A stretch of 64,000 nucleotides of DNA from Sphingomonas aerophila (GCF_014199305.1 NZ_JACIJK010000001.1:124001-188000); one strand, 5' to 3'. Shown: positions 53,050 through 63,126, counted from the stretch's first letter. Notes: generated by a model not told the origin, from the sequence alone. Program-made: numbers and translations.

Positions 53050-54629
53050 ACGCCGAAGTCCGCCAGCGTCAGCGGCTCGGGCTGGGTGCGATCGTCGACG
53101 CGGAGCAGCATGTCGCGCCCGTTCTGCCAGATCGGCGTCATGCCGCGGATCAGCGCAGGGTCAAAGGGTGGCGGCTGGAGCAGCCACACATAATCAAAGG
53201 CGTCGCGCGGAAAGTTGTTCAGCGCCATGCGCACGGGCCGCCACCAATTGCCCCGGCAATAGCGGTCGGTGACGATCTCCGACGGATCATGGGCAAAGCC
53301 CTGCGCGGCCTTGTACTGCGTGGTCAGCAACTGCGCGCCCGCCATCGACCATTGGTCGTTTGAAAAGGCGAGCCGGCGTACGATGAGGAGCGCTGGAAGA
53401 TGCTCCAGGCGGGAATAGGCCCAATCGTCCTGGCAACGGCGGCCGACAAAGCTCACCACCCGCGCACGCTGGGGCAAATGGTCGATCGCGGCGAGCGCCC
53501 GGCTGTAGCTGCGGTCGTACAGGTAAAAGCTCGCCGTTGTGCCGCCCAGCCGCACCAGGAAGAACGCCAGCCCAAGGGCGGCGAGAGTCGCAGTACCGCG
53601 AGTGGACAGGCCCGGCCGTGGACGGATCGCGATCAGCGCGATGCCGAGCGCGAAGGGCGCGAGCCGCATGTCCGCATAAGCGCTGCCGAAGACGATGCGT
53701 GGCAGCACGATGAACATGGCGAACAGGAACGCCGCCGACAGGCCCAGCTGGCGTGAATATTCCACCCGGTCGTCGCGCACGCCCCGAAACAGGATCAGCA
53801 ACAGCACGGTGATGGAGGCGAGGTCGAACGCCATCCACCGATCGCGCAGCGCCATTGAGACAAAGGCGATCTTGGCGCGCCAGTTGAACCAGTCCCCGGT
53901 CTGGCCGGTGACATGCTCTCCCGACCGCCACAGCACCATCAGCACCATCGGCAGGCAGAGCGGCAGGCAGCCGAGACCTGCGCGGATCCATGCCTCTGCC
54001 CAACCGCGCGCGCCCTGGCCCGGCCGCATTGCATCATGCTGCCGGATCATCTCCGCGGAAAAGGCGAGCACGCCCAGCACGCCCCAACCAAAGGTATGGC
54101 ACAGCCATAACAGGCATGAGGCGGGCAGGAAGATTGCGGCGCGCAGCCGGAACCGCCCCTGACGCGCCAGCCGCAGCCACAGCGCGAACAGGTTGAGCGC
54201 GATGCCCATCGACAGCGCGAAGTTGATGAAGCCGAACTGGAAGGGGTAGCTATAGGCGAGCGGCAGCGCGAACAATGCAGTCGCCGGGATGCGCCCATGA
54301 ACCTCTCGCGCGATCCACAACAGGCCGGCAACGGTCAGCGCCGGAATCGCCATGATGATCAGCTTGACCGCCATTTCGAGCCCGACCACGGGCGCGAGCG
54401 GGATCACCAGCAGGTCAACGCCGAGGTTGCCGATCAGCGACCATTTGAAATTATACCATTGCGACAGCCACGGATTGTCGGCGACTGCCAGCTGAACGCG
54501 GTATCGCCCCATGTGCCCGGGCACGTCGACCAGCGGCGGCACTGTCGGCCACAACAGCGGAATCACCGCCGCGAGTGTTGCCGCCACCACGAACGCGCGT
54601 GTCTGCCACCAGTGGAGCTTCTCCCCCAT
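53007..54629 (-). CDS. polytopic membrane protein, possible GT-C-type glycosyltransferase
   Basis: A 540-residue protein with about 11 hydrophobic segments spread over residues 12-370 and a soluble C-terminal region of about 160 residues (VVSFVGRRCQDDWAYSRLEHLP to GVQLPPRR). The first loop contains VPPLVDVPGHMGRYRVQ, an acidic loop resembling the catalytic loop of GT-C glycosyltransferases, but no clear donor-binding motif is seen. The function is unknown. It ends with a TAG that lies inside the convergent acyltransferase gene (43-base overlap). Expression of the two genes could interfere. Confidence 0.7.
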   Translation of the reverse strand: MGEKLHWWQTRAFVVAATLAAVIPLLWPTVPPLVDVPGHMGRYRVQLAVADNPWLSQWYNFKWSLIGNLGVDLLVIPLAPVVGLEMAVKLIIMAIPALTVAGLLWIAREVHGRIPATALFALPLAYSYPFQFGFINFALSMGIALNLFALWLRLARQGRFRLRAAIFLPASCLLWLCHTFGWGVLGVLAFSAEMIRQHDAMRPGQGARGWAEAWIRAGLGCLPLCLPMVLMVLWRSGEHVTGQTGDWFNWRAKIAFVSMALRDRWMAFDLASITVLLLILFRGVRDDRVEYSRQLGLSAAFLFAMFIVLPRIVFGSAYADMRLAPFALGIALIAIRPRPGLSTRGTATLAALGLAFFLVRLGGTTASFYLYDRSYSRALAAIDHLPQRARVVSFVGRRCQDDWAYSRLEHLPALLIVRRLAFSNDQWSMAGAQLLTTQYKAAQGFAHDPSEIVTDRYCRGNWWRPVRMALNNFPRDAFDYVWLLQPPPFDPALIRGMTPIWQNGRDMLLRVDDRTQPEPLTLADFGVQLPPRRKGVISPR

Positions 54630-54841
54630 CCACGCGGCCTTAGTGCGTGGCAGGGCCGCCGGACAAGAGCGAGCGCGCCCAGATTATCGCATCGTTCCGC
54701 TTGGGGGCCGGATGCGGGCCGGCAATGCCATCGCGAGCGCCTGTCGAGACGCGAACGCAAGGAGGGTTCACCGACGACGCCGAGCGCCGGAGCGGAGGTG
54801 GCGGAGATTGCGCCGCCCGTGCGAGCAGTGCGTATAGCGGA

Positions 54842-54869
54842 CCCGGTTGCTCGTCGTTCAGCAACCGGG
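54842..54869 (-). terminator. hairpin after argG
   Basis: A perfect 10-bp stem CCCGGTTGCT...AGCAACCGGG with an 8-base loop lies 11 bases past the argG stop. On the minus strand TCCGCT follows, without a long T-tract. The remaining 54630-54841 stretch up to the membrane protein gene shows nothing else of note. Confidence 0.65.
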
Positions 54870-54880
54870 CCCAGGGACGT

Positions 54881-56098
54881 TCAGCGGTCGCGGCGTCCCA
54901 GCAACCGCAGGCGCAGTGCATTGAGCTTGATGAAGCCCGCCGCGTCGCGCTGGTCATAAGCGCCCTGGTCGTCCTCGAACGTCACGACCTTTTCCGAATA
55001 CAGGCTGTTGGGGCTGCGGCGGCCGATGACGTGGGGGCTGCCCTTGTAGAGCTTCAGCCGCACGGTGCCCGACACCTTGGCCTGGCTATGGTCGATCGCG
55101 GCCTGCAGCATCTCGCGCTCGGGCGAGAACCAGAAGCCGTTATACACCAGCTCCGCATAACGCGGCGCCAGTTCGTCCTTCAGGTGTGCGGCGCCACGGT
55201 CGAGCGTCAGCTGCTCGATCGCGCGGTGGGCGAGGTGCAGGATGGTGCCGCCGGGCGTCTCGTACATGCCGCGCGACTTCATGCCGACAAAGCGGTTCTC
55301 GACCAGGTCGAGCCGGCCGATCCCGTGGCGATGGCCATAATCGTTGAGCTTCGCGAGCAGGCTGGCGGGCGAAAGGCCCTGCCCGTTCACCGCCACCGCG
55401 TCACCGCGCTCGAAATCGATCGTGATGATCTCGGGCGTGTCCGGCGCCTCTTCGGGCGACACGGTGCGCGAGAAGACGTATTCGGGCACTTCCTCCCACG
55501 GGTCTTCCAGCACCTTGCCCTCGGACGAGGTGTGCAAAAGGTTCGCGTCGGTCGAGAACGGCGCCTCGCCCCGCTTGTCCTTGCTGACCGGGATCTGATG
55601 CGCCTCGGCGAACTCGATCAACCGGGTACGGCTGGTCAGATCCCATTCGCGCCAGGGTGCGATGACCTTGATGTCCGGGTTGAGCGCATAGTAGCCGAGT
55701 TCAAAGCGGACCTGGTCGTTGCCCTTGCCGGTCGCGCCATGGCTGACCGCATCAGCGCCGACCATCTGCGCGATCTCGATCTGCCGCTTGGCGATCAACG
55801 GCCGCGCGATGGAGGTGCCGAGCAGGTACAGCCCCTCATACAGCGCGTTGGCGCGCATCATCGGGAACACGTAATCGCGGACGAACTCTTCCTTGAGGTC
55901 GTCGATGAAGATGTGCTCGGGCCTGACCCCCGCCATCTCCGCTTTGCGGCGTGCGGGCTCCAGCTCTTCGCCTTGGCCAAGGTCCGCGGTGAAGGTGACG
56001 ACCTCGCAGTTATAGGTCTGCTGCAGCCATTTCAGGATGACGCTGGTGTCGAGCCCGCCCGAATAGGCGAGCACGACCCGGTTGACGGTGTCGCTCAC
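54881..56098 (-). CDS. argG: argininosuccinate synthase
   Basis: A 405-residue enzyme joining citrulline and aspartate to argininosuccinate with ATP in arginine synthesis. The ATP pyrophosphatase P-loop [12 protein letters not shown] is at residues 11-22. The citrulline/aspartate region [15 protein letters not shown] lies at about 118-132, [21 protein letters not shown] follows, and [15 protein letters not shown] comes later. The start is a GTG with AAGGA ten bases upstream; a longer ATG reading to 56167 adds 23 unrelated residues. Length is typical for the family. It is followed by a hairpin at 54842-54869. Confidence 0.97.
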   Translation of the reverse strand: MSDTVNRVVLAYSGGLDTSVILKWLQQTYNCEVVTFTADLGQGEELEPARRKAEMAGVRPEHIFIDDLKEEFVRDYVFPMMRANALYEGLYLLGTSIARPLIAKRQIEIAQMVGADAVSHGATGKGNDQVRFELGYYALNPDIKVIAPWREWDLTSRTRLIEFAEAHQIPVSKDKRGEAPFSTDANLLHTSSEGKVLEDPWEEVPEYVFSRTVSPEEAPDTPEIITIDFERGDAVAVNGQGLSPASLLAKLNDYGHRHGIGRLDLVENRFVGMKSRGMYETPGGTILHLAHRAIEQLTLDRGAAHLKDELAPRYAELVYNGFWFSPEREMLQAAIDHSQAKVSGTVRLKLYKGSPHVIGRRSPNSLYSEKVVTFEDDQGAYDQRDAAGFIKLNALRLRLLGRRDR

Positions 56099-56216
56099 GG
56101 TGACAGGATCCTTGCCGAAAAGGGGGCGGGAACAAGGCCGCGCCCCTATGCGCTCCCGCCTCGTCACGCAACCGTTCAGCCGTGGTACAATGCAACAGCC
56201 TCAGGAACGTGCCCCT

Positions 56217-56675
56217 ATGCTTCGCCCCCTTCTCCTCGCCGCTGTCGCGCTTGTCGCGACTCAGTCCCCAGCGCTCGCCCAGAGCAAGCCGGCAACTAAG
56301 CCCGGCGCAAAGACGGTCGCCGCAGTCAGCCCGCGTGTCGCCGCGGAGTTCAAGGCGTCCGATACCAACAAGGACGGCTTTCTCAGCCGGGCCGAAATCC
56401 AGGCGCGGGTTCGGCGGATGGACGTGGGCAAGACCAAGATGAGCTCGGGGCAGGTCGAAATGCTGTCGCAATCGCTGTTCGCGCGGGCGGACATCAATAA
56501 GGACAACAAGCTGTCCCCGCCAGAAATGCAGCGTTCGCTGGTGGCGATGGCCCGCCGCTATGACACCAATGGCGACGGGGTTGTCAGCATGGCCGAGCGC
56601 CAGGCCGCACGCTCCGCCACGCTGGCGGAGGTGCAGGCTGGAGGCCCCCGCAAGCCGCAAACGGAAACGCGCTGA
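56217..56675 (+). CDS. exported protein with three EF-hand loops
   Basis: A 152-residue protein with a signal peptide (MLRPLLLAAVALVATQSPALA, about 21 residues). It has three canonical EF-hand loops at residues about 49-60 (DTNKDGFLSRAE), 92-103 (DINKDNKLSPPE) and 116-127 (DTNGDGVVSMAE). All have the Asp-x-Asn/Asp-x-Asp-Gly spacing except the second, which has Asn at the Gly position. A calcium-binding periplasmic protein is likely. The ATG at 56217 has AGGA ten bases upstream; an ATG nine codons earlier is possible but would disturb the signal peptide. It diverges from argG. Confidence 0.85.
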   Translation: MLRPLLLAAVALVATQSPALAQSKPATKPGAKTVAAVSPRVAAEFKASDTNKDGFLSRAEIQARVRRMDVGKTKMSSGQVEMLSQSLFARADINKDNKLSPPEMQRSLVAMARRYDTNGDGVVSMAERQAARSATLAEVQAGGPRKPQTETR

Positions 56676-56696
56676 GGCCGGCGGGCGGCGCCGCGC

Positions 56697-57923
56697 TTAC
56701 CCGCGCAGGCGCCGCTCCTCGTCGATCATGTAATCGCGGGTAACGGGAAGCTCTGTCCGGCTGCGGCTGAACTGGAGCTGGAAGTTGCACAAGCCGCCAT
56801 GCTCGAACGCCTTGGCCGCGCCCGCGAGGTAAAAGGTCCACATGCGGTAGAAGCGCTCGTCATACAGCGCGATGATCTCGTCCCGCGCCGCCACCGTGCG
56901 CTCGTACCAGGCCCGAAGCGTCCAGGCATAATGAAGGCGCAGCGTTTCCACGTCGGTCAGGAACATGCGCGTCGGCTCCGAGGCGGCGACGATCTCCGAC
57001 AGGGCCGGATTATAGCCGCCGGGGAAAATGTATTTGGTTGTCCAGCGATCGGTCACGCCCGGTGGGCCGAGCCGACCGATGGTGTGGAGCAGCATCACAC
57101 CGTTCTCCGTCAGCAACCGGCGGCATTGCTGGAAGAACTGCCCATAGTGCGCCGGGCCGACATGTTCGAACATGCCGACCGACACGATGCGGTCGAACTG
57201 CCCTTCGACGCGGCGATAGTCGATCAACTCGAACCGCACCTTGTCGGCGACCCCGGCCTCCTCGGCGCGGGCCCGGGCAACCTCTAGCTGTTCCTCCGAC
57301 AAGGTGACGCCGAGCACTTCGGCCCCCAGCTTGCGATGGAGGTACAGCGCCATGCCGCCCCAACCACAGCCGATATCGAGAACGCGCATTCCCGGCCGAA
57401 TGGCGAGTTTCGCCGCGATATGCGCAAGCTTGTCCTCCTGCGCGCGATCGAGGTCGTTGGCGGGATCGGTGTAATAGGCGCAGCTGTACTGGCGGTCGCG
57501 GTCGAGGAAGAGATCGTACAGGCGCCCAGACAGGTCGTAATGGTGGGCGACGTTGCGCTTGGAGCGACGCTCCATGTTGATCCGCTCCACCCGGTGGCGC
57601 AGCTTGCCGGCCGCACGCACCAGCCGCGACGCGACGAGGTGCTGGGCGCCGGCCTCCCATGGATCGTTGGCCGTCAACAGATGGACCAGGCCCCAGATGT
57701 CGTCACCATCAACCTGCAAGCGGCCGGCCATGTACATCTCACCGGCGCCGAGCCCCGGATCGCGCACGATCGCGCGCTCGACGCCCGTGTCCGTGAAACG
57801 GAGCACGATAGCGCCGAAGCCGGGTTCGGGCCGGCCAAAGGTGACGGTGGGCTTGCCCGGGCGGTGAAGGATCAGCTCGCCCCGCTTGACGGCACGGCGC
57901 AGGAAAACGTCGATCAGCGACAT
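56697..57923 (-). CDS. cfa: cyclopropane-fatty-acyl-phospholipid synthase family methyltransferase
   Basis: A 408-residue SAM-dependent methyltransferase of the CFA synthase family. The N-terminal domain (1-120) precedes NVAHHYDLSGRLYDLFLDRDRQYSCAYY at about 124-151, which is characteristic. The SAM-binding loop is VLDIGCGWGGMALYL (181-195), then VTLSEEQLEVARARA and VGMFEHVGPAHYGQFF. The C-terminal FYLAGAAKAFEHGGLCNFQLQFSR motif is also typical. It should methylenate membrane phospholipid unsaturated acyl chains. The ATG at 57923 is used; the longer frame has no ribosome site and overlaps the divergent flavin reductase leader. Confidence 0.93.
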   Translation of the reverse strand: MSLIDVFLRRAVKRGELILHRPGKPTVTFGRPEPGFGAIVLRFTDTGVERAIVRDPGLGAGEMYMAGRLQVDGDDIWGLVHLLTANDPWEAGAQHLVASRLVRAAGKLRHRVERINMERRSKRNVAHHYDLSGRLYDLFLDRDRQYSCAYYTDPANDLDRAQEDKLAHIAAKLAIRPGMRVLDIGCGWGGMALYLHRKLGAEVLGVTLSEEQLEVARARAEEAGVADKVRFELIDYRRVEGQFDRIVSVGMFEHVGPAHYGQFFQQCRRLLTENGVMLLHTIGRLGPPGVTDRWTTKYIFPGGYNPALSEIVAASEPTRMFLTDVETLRLHYAWTLRAWYERTVAARDEIIALYDERFYRMWTFYLAGAAKAFEHGGLCNFQLQFSRSRTELPVTRDYMIDEERRLRG

Positions 57924-58002
57924 GGATGCTGCCCTAGAACCGTTGCGCACGGCAACGCAACCGGGCGGATCGCCTCTGTCCGTGCTTCGTTTGCAGCGAT
58001 GC

Positions 58003-58620
58003 ATGTCCGATTGGCACTTCTACGAACCCGCGAACGGCCACGGGCTGACGCATGATCCCCTGAACGCGATCATCGCGCCGCGGCCGATCGGCTGGATCGG
58101 CAGCGTGGCGGCCGATGGCGTACGCAACCTGGCGCCGTACAGCTTCTTCAACCTGCTGTGTTACCGACCGCCGTTGATCGGCTTTTCGTCGGTCGGCTGG
58201 AAGGATTCGGTCGCCAATATCCAGGCCACGGGCGAGTTCACCTGGAACCTTGCCACGCGCGAGCTGGCGGAAGCCATGAACAGGACTTCAGCGACCCTCG
58301 CCCCGCATATCGACGAATTCGACGCGAGCGGGATCGAAGCGGCCCCCTCTCGCCTGGTCGCACCGCCGCGGGTCGCGGGCAGCCCGGTGGCGTTCGAATG
58401 CCGGCTGACCCAGCTGATCCAGCTTGAGTCCAAGGAGGGCGCGGCACTCGATCAATGGTTGGTGATCGGCGAGGCGGTGGGCATCCACATCCGCCGCGAC
58501 ATGCTGGACGGCGGCATCTACCAGACCGCCCGCGCCCGCCCGATCAGCCGCGGCGGCGGCCCGGCCGACTATTTCGAGGCAACGCCTGACTCGCAGTTCC
58601 AGATGCGACGGCCGGGTTGA
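58003..58620 (+). CDS. flavin reductase-like FMN-binding protein
   Basis: A 205-residue protein with the flavin reductase/FMN-binding split-barrel fold. NAIIAPRPIGWIGSVAADGVRNLAPYSFFNLLCYRPPLIGF at about 22-62 is the typical FMN-binding block, followed by DSVANIQATGEFTWNLATREL, then VAFECRLTQL and QWLVIGEAVGIHI in the C-terminal half. It probably binds FMN and could act as a flavin reductase or a flavin-dependent oxidoreductase; the partner is unknown. The ATG at 58003 gives the usual N-terminus (MSDWHFYEP) without a strong ribosome site. Confidence 0.88.
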   Translation: MSDWHFYEPANGHGLTHDPLNAIIAPRPIGWIGSVAADGVRNLAPYSFFNLLCYRPPLIGFSSVGWKDSVANIQATGEFTWNLATRELAEAMNRTSATLAPHIDEFDASGIEAAPSRLVAPPRVAGSPVAFECRLTQLIQLESKEGAALDQWLVIGEAVGIHIRRDMLDGGIYQTARARPISRGGGPADYFEATPDSQFQMRRPG

Positions 58621-58633
58621 GCGGGCGCAACCC

Positions 58634-59386
58634 TCACCCGTAGGCGCGCCAGAAGAACACTAGTGCGGTGGCGCCCGTGACTAGCAGCGTCCAGCCACGC
58701 ACCCAAGCGGCCGGCAGCTGGCGGCCGACCCGAGCGCCTGCCCAGCCGCCGAGCATCGCACCGGCGATCATCGGCAGCACCAGGCTCCACGCTACCCAGC
58801 CGGCGGCCACGAACACGAGGGCGGAGGCGAGATTGGCGATTGCGAGCATCAGCGTGCGCGGGGCGAACAGTTCGCGCGGAGAATGGCCCGCGAGCAGGCC
58901 ATAGGTCGCGGTCATCATCATGCCCACGCCGCCGCCGAAATAGCCGCCATAGGTACCAAGCAACGCCTGCCCGACAATCAGCGTATGTTTGCCGATCGTG
59001 ACGCGGGAGCGCAGCCAGTCCGACGCGCGCTTCCCGAACGCCAGCAGGACAAAGGCGTATAACACCAGCCAGGGCACGATCAGGTCGAACGCGTCGGCCG
59101 GGGTGAGCACCAGCAATGTGCTGCCGACCAGCCCGGCCAGGAAGGTCACGGCCGAGAGCAGGCGATAGGACACGCCGCCCAGCGGCCCCAGCTCGTCACG
59201 AAACGCCCATGCGCTCATGCCCGCGCCCGGCAGCAAAGCAACGTTGGAGCTCGCATTGGCGATGTTGGCGGGCAGCCCGGCGGCGAGCAGCGAGGGCAGC
59301 GTCGCAAAGGTGCCCCCGCCCGCCAGCGCGTTCATCGCGCCGCCAAGGACGCCGGCCAGGAAGACGATCAGGGTCGCCGTACTCAT
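58634..59386 (-). CDS. sulfite exporter TauE/SafE family protein
   Basis: A 250-residue inner-membrane protein with about eight hydrophobic segments and the family signature near the N-terminus (FLAGVLGGAMNALAGGGTFATLPSLLAAGLP), repeated in the second half as GTYGGYFGGGVGMMMTATYGLL. TauE/SafE proteins move sulfite or organosulfur anions. The ATG overlaps the stop of the MFS gene by one base (TGATG), so translation is coupled. The substrate is unknown. Confidence 0.92.
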   Translation of the reverse strand: MSTATLIVFLAGVLGGAMNALAGGGTFATLPSLLAAGLPANIANASSNVALLPGAGMSAWAFRDELGPLGGVSYRLLSAVTFLAGLVGSTLLVLTPADAFDLIVPWLVLYAFVLLAFGKRASDWLRSRVTIGKHTLIVGQALLGTYGGYFGGGVGMMMTATYGLLAGHSPRELFAPRTLMLAIANLASALVFVAAGWVAWSLVLPMIAGAMLGGWAGARVGRQLPAAWVRGWTLLVTGATALVFFWRAYG

Positions 59387-60603
59387 CACGCCTCCACCGG
59401 TGCAGGATTGGCGGGATCGGGCACGGCAAGTGGCGGCACCCTGGCGAGCGCGGCGGCGAGAACCAGGGCGAGCGCACCCAGCGCCAGGCAGAACCACGTC
59501 ACGCCCGGCCAGCCCGCCCGCGTCCAGGCGATGCCGCCCGCCGACCCCAGCACGCTTGAGCCGAGATAATAGAAGAACAGGTACAGCGCGGAGGCCTGGC
59601 CCCGGTTGGCGGTGGCACGGCGGCCAACCCACGCGCTCGCGATCGAATGCGCTCCAAAGAAGCCGACCGTGAGCACCGCAATGCCGAGCACGACCAGTGG
59701 CAGCGGACTGGCCGCCGTCATGGCGGTGCCGATAGCGAGGGTCCCGACCGGCACCCAGAATACCCGGCGGCGTCCGATCCGTCCTGCCAGCCCGCCGAAC
59801 CAGGCCGAGCTGATCGACCCTAGCACGTATAACAGGAATACCGCACCGACCGCCGCCTGCGACAGGCTGTAGGGCGGCTGCGTCAGCCGAAATGCCGCAT
59901 AGTTGTAGATGGTGACGAAGACGCCCATCAGGATGAACGCTTCGGCGTAGAGGAGCGGCAGTGCCCTGTCGCGCAGCAGGGCGCGTATCGACCCCGGGCG
60001 GCGCGGCGCGGGCACGAACCGGCGTGACGGCGGAGCCAGCCGGCGGAAGGCTTCTCCCATCACCAGCCCGAGCACGCCGACGGTGCCGATGGCGCAGTGC
60101 CAGCCCGACACATCAGCCACCAGGCTCGCCACCAACCGCCCGCCCATGCCACCGAGCGCGCTGCCCGCGATATAGAGCCCCATGGCGCTGCCGACAGAGC
60201 CGGGCTCCACCTCCTCGGCGACATAGGCCATGGCTACGCCCGGCACGCCTGCGAGCGCGATCCCGGTCGCAAGGCGCGCGGCGAGCAGCAACGGCCAGCC
60301 CGGCACCAACGCCGCCGCGAGGGTCAGCGCACCCCCGGCCATCATCGCCCAGACCATCAGCGGGCGACGCCCGACGCGATCGCTCAACACCCCCGCGACA
60401 AGGATGCCGAGCGCGAGCGGACCGGTGGCGAGCGATACCGCCAGCGACGCGTGCTCGGCGTTCAGGTGATAGGTATCGGCCAGCAGCGGCAACAGCGGCT
60501 GAACGGCGTAGAGCAGCGAAAAGGTGGAAAACCCGGCGAACAGCATCGCCAGAGTCAGCCGGCGATAGGCGGGCGTGCCGCGCCCGTGCCCTTTATCGGT
60601 CAC
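59386..60603 (-). CDS. MFS transporter (YnfM/arabinose-efflux type)
   Basis: A 405-residue major facilitator with 12 hydrophobic segments. The A-like motif GVLSDRVGRRPLMV lies between TM2 and TM3, YAVQPLLPLLADTYHL marks the first loop, and GGLAGRIGRRRVFW is the second-half counterpart. It resembles YnfM-type drug or metabolite exporters. The start is GTG. It follows rlmN by 22 bases and overlaps TauE/SafE by one base. Confidence 0.92.
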   Translation of the reverse strand: MTDKGHGRGTPAYRRLTLAMLFAGFSTFSLLYAVQPLLPLLADTYHLNAEHASLAVSLATGPLALGILVAGVLSDRVGRRPLMVWAMMAGGALTLAAALVPGWPLLLAARLATGIALAGVPGVAMAYVAEEVEPGSVGSAMGLYIAGSALGGMGGRLVASLVADVSGWHCAIGTVGVLGLVMGEAFRRLAPPSRRFVPAPRRPGSIRALLRDRALPLLYAEAFILMGVFVTIYNYAAFRLTQPPYSLSQAAVGAVFLLYVLGSISSAWFGGLAGRIGRRRVFWVPVGTLAIGTAMTAASPLPLVVLGIAVLTVGFFGAHSIASAWVGRRATANRGQASALYLFFYYLGSSVLGSAGGIAWTRAGWPGVTWFCLALGALALVLAAALARVPPLAVPDPANPAPVEA

Positions 60604-60625
60604 GCCGGCCCCGCCCGCCCTCGGC

Positions 60626-61870
60626 TCAGGCCAGTGCTGCCTGCTTTTCCTCTGCCTCGCGGTCGAGCTCCGCGCGCGACTTCTTTTCAGCTGCTGTCTT
60701 CAGCTGGCCGCACGCAGCGTCGATGTCGCGGCCGCGCGGGGTGCGCACGGGCGCGGAATAGCCCGCCTCGAAGATGATGTTGCTGAACGCCCGGATGCGC
60801 TCCGGCGTCGAACACTCATATGGAGCGCCCGGCCATGGGTTGAAGGGGATCAGGTTGACCTTGGCGGGCAGGCGATACTGGCGGATCAGGCGCACCAGCT
60901 CCCGCGCGTCGTCGTCCGAATCGTTCTTGTCGCGCAGCATCACATATTCGAACGTGATGCGACGGGCGTTGTTGGCGCCCGGATAGTCGGCACAGGCCTG
61001 CAACAGCTCCTCGATGCCGTATTTCTTGTTTAGCGGCACGATCTCGTCACGCACGTCCTTCGTGACCGCATGGAGCGAGACCGCGAGGTTGACCCCGATC
61101 TCCTCCCCCGCGCGAGCCATCATCGGCACGACGCCGCTGGTCGACAGGGTGATGCGCCGCTTGGACAGCGCCAGGCCGTCACCGTCCATCACCAGGCGGA
61201 GCGCGTCGCGAACATTGTCGAAGTTATACAGCGGCTCACCCATGCCCATCATGACGATGTTGGTGAGCATCCGCCCCTCTGGTTGCGAGGGCCATTCGCC
61301 CAGCGAATCGCGGGCAAGCATGACCTGGCCGACGATCTCGCCCGCGGTCAGGTTGCGGACCAGGCGCATGGTGCCAGTGTGGCAGAACCGGCAGTTCAGC
61401 GTGCAGCCGACCTGGCTCGACACGCACAGGGTGCCCCGATCCGCGTCGGGAATGAACACCATCTCGTAATCCTGCCCGTCGGGCGAGCGGAGCAGCCATT
61501 TGCGGGTGCCGTCGGTCGACACCTGCGCCTCGACCACGTCGGGGCGACTGATCGCGAAGCGCTCCGCCAACCAGGGGTGCTGCGCCTTCGCGATGTCCGT
61601 CATCTGGGTGAAGTCGGTCGCGCCGCGATTGTAGAGCCAGTGCCAGATCTGCTTGGCGCGCAGCTTGGCCTGGCGTGGTTCCATCCCCGCTTCTGCCAGT
61701 GCGCCGCGCAGCTGGTCCTTGCTGAGGCCGATCAGGTCGACGCGCCCATCCGGCCGCGCAAACGGCGCACGCGGCACCGGCACGGGGTCGATGTGCCCGG
61801 GAATCGGCATAGGAGCGATCGACCCGGAAACGGGCTCGGGCGACGTCGAAACTGTCAGCATGGCGGCCAT
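60626..61870 (-). CDS. rlmN: dual-specificity 23S rRNA/tRNA adenine C2-methyltransferase
   Basis: A 414-residue radical SAM methyltransferase that methylates A2503 of 23S rRNA and A37 of some tRNAs. The radical SAM cysteines are C156, C160 and C163 in [40 protein letters not shown] and VNLAVSLHA occur in order, and a catalytic cysteine lies in the C-terminal DIDAACGQL. The start is taken at 61870 (MAAML) with AAGGG just upstream; a second ATG at 61861 is possible. It heads the rlmN-MFS-TauE operon and follows a small exported-protein gene. Confidence 0.96.
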   Translation of the reverse strand: MAAMLTVSTSPEPVSGSIAPMPIPGHIDPVPVPRAPFARPDGRVDLIGLSKDQLRGALAEAGMEPRQAKLRAKQIWHWLYNRGATDFTQMTDIAKAQHPWLAERFAISRPDVVEAQVSTDGTRKWLLRSPDGQDYEMVFIPDADRGTLCVSSQVGCTLNCRFCHTGTMRLVRNLTAGEIVGQVMLARDSLGEWPSQPEGRMLTNIVMMGMGEPLYNFDNVRDALRLVMDGDGLALSKRRITLSTSGVVPMMARAGEEIGVNLAVSLHAVTKDVRDEIVPLNKKYGIEELLQACADYPGANNARRITFEYVMLRDKNDSDDDARELVRLIRQYRLPAKVNLIPFNPWPGAPYECSTPERIRAFSNIIFEAGYSAPVRTPRGRDIDAACGQLKTAAEKKSRAELDREAEEKQAALA

Positions 61871-61978
61871 ATAGCCCTTATCGCTCTCAATTTCCACTTG
61901 GCGCGTGTCAGGCTCGGCGGGCTGGCTGAAGCGCGCGCCGCGCCGGCATGGCCGCGCTGGCTCGAAAAGCGGCACGCC

Positions 61979-62479
61979 TCACCGCACCCCCACACACGCC
62001 AGCGCCGCTGCATCGATCGCGGTCGGGGCGCCGCCCAGCGCATAGCTGTCTGCAAAAGGACGCCCGCCCGCGCCGACTGCCTCGACGCTCATGCTGCGGC
62101 CACCGCGAATCGCTGCCAGTATCGCCCGATCGGATGGCGCATCGGCGGCCCAGGCGTCCGATCCGGCGGCGACCAGGGCAAAGCGGCGCTCCCCCACGGT
62201 CAGCGTGACGCCCGCAGAGCGGTCCCGCGCCGCGCTGAGGCGGACGTGAAGCGACCCGCGCAGGCGCTTGTTCGGCCAGAAGCCGACGCTGGCAAAGGGG
62301 CGCCATCCGGCCCGCCCGCCCGCCACGACCGGCTGAGCGATCGCAAAACAGCCGCGTTGGACGCCATTCACCTCCCGAAACGCGCCCCAGCTGCCGTACA
62401 CCCCGACCAGGTCGCGCGCGGCGAGCGCCGCCGGCACAAGGAGCAGCATCGCCGCCAGCAGCGCGCATCGACCGTTCAC
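61979..62479 (-). CDS. small exported protein, possibly IalB-like
   Basis: A 166-residue protein with a signal peptide (MNGRCALLAAMLLLVPAALAA). The mature part is beta-rich (LVGVYGSWGAFREVNGVQRGCFAIAQPV, LHVRLSAARDRSAGVTLTVGERRFALVA) with two cysteines, at about 44 and 163. The WGAF...CFAIAQ segment loosely resembles the invasion-associated locus B fold found in alphaproteobacteria, but this is not certain. Its ATG overlaps the stop of the phosphatase gene by four bases. Confidence 0.75.
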   Translation of the reverse strand: MNGRCALLAAMLLLVPAALAARDLVGVYGSWGAFREVNGVQRGCFAIAQPVVAGGRAGWRPFASVGFWPNKRLRGSLHVRLSAARDRSAGVTLTVGERRFALVAAGSDAWAADAPSDRAILAAIRGGRSMSVEAVGAGGRPFADSYALGGAPTAIDAAALACVGVR

Positions 62480-63126
62480 GCGGGTGCGCGCCCGGCGCCA
62501 AGGTGCGCCACGCTTTCCCGCCCGTTCTCGATCAGCACCAGCGATCCTTGCGGCAAGCCCGGCGCGATCGGCACCACCGCGTACGCGTCGACGGGCGCGT
62601 TCGTCATCACGCCCCGCAACACACGGCTGGAGATGCCGTGCATGATGACCAGTCGATCGCCCGAGTCAGCATCCGTGTCGGCCAGCCAACCGCCGCAACG
62701 TTCGGCGATCGCATGATAGTCCTCGCCCCCCGGCGCAACGCGGAGCAGGCCCGTGGGCGTGATCACTGGCCCCACTTCACCGATCACATCGCTGTAAAGG
62801 CGCCCGCCCCAGCTTCCCATGCCGATCTCGCCCAGTCGCGGGTCGGTGTTCGCCCCGTGCCAGTCCAGGTCCAGATGCTCCGCAATGACGGCCAGGGTTT
62901 GCAGCGCACGCCCTGTCGGCGACGCCCATAGCGTCAGCGCCGGTCGCGGCCCGAGCAATCGCCGTAGCGCTCGCCCCATCTCGTCCGCTTGTGCAAAGCC
63001 GGCACGGGTCAGCGGGGTGTGCACGGCGTCCCCTTGCAGGCGGCGGGCAAAGTTGAACACCGTTTCGCCGTGGCGGGCGATGAAATCGCGTCCCTGCCTG
63101 ATCAATGCTTCAGTGTCCCCGCCCAA
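62476..63126 (-). CDS. histidine phosphatase superfamily protein
   Basis: A 216-residue protein with the RHG signature FIARHGETVFNFARRLQGD at about 16-34 and the partner histidine in LVIMHGISSRV. The DPRLGEIGMGSWGG segment corresponds to the catalytic Glu region. It is probably a phosphomonoesterase or phosphoglycerate-mutase-like enzyme; substrate unknown. The reading frame has no ATG near the family start, so it begins at a TTG (63126, or a TTG at 63105). The 4-base overlap with the next gene implies translational coupling. Confidence 0.85.
   Translation of the reverse strand: MGGDTEALIRQGRDFIARHGETVFNFARRLQGDAVHTPLTRAGFAQADEMGRALRRLLGPRPALTLWASPTGRALQTLAVIAEHLDLDWHGANTDPRLGEIGMGSWGGRLYSDVIGEVGPVITPTGLLRVAPGGEDYHAIAERCGGWLADTDADSGDRLVIMHGISSRVLRGVMTNAPVDAYAVVPIAPGLPQGSLVLIENGRESVAHLGAGRAPA

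Noticed and set aside
54647..56299. A 550-codon plus-strand open frame across argG
   Set aside because: argG on the minus strand is complete and unmistakable; the antisense product lacks any family pattern.
61070..62716. A 548-codon plus-strand open frame across rlmN and the small exported protein gene
   Set aside because: rlmN carries its radical-SAM motif on the minus strand; the opposite frame has no ribosome site or domain.
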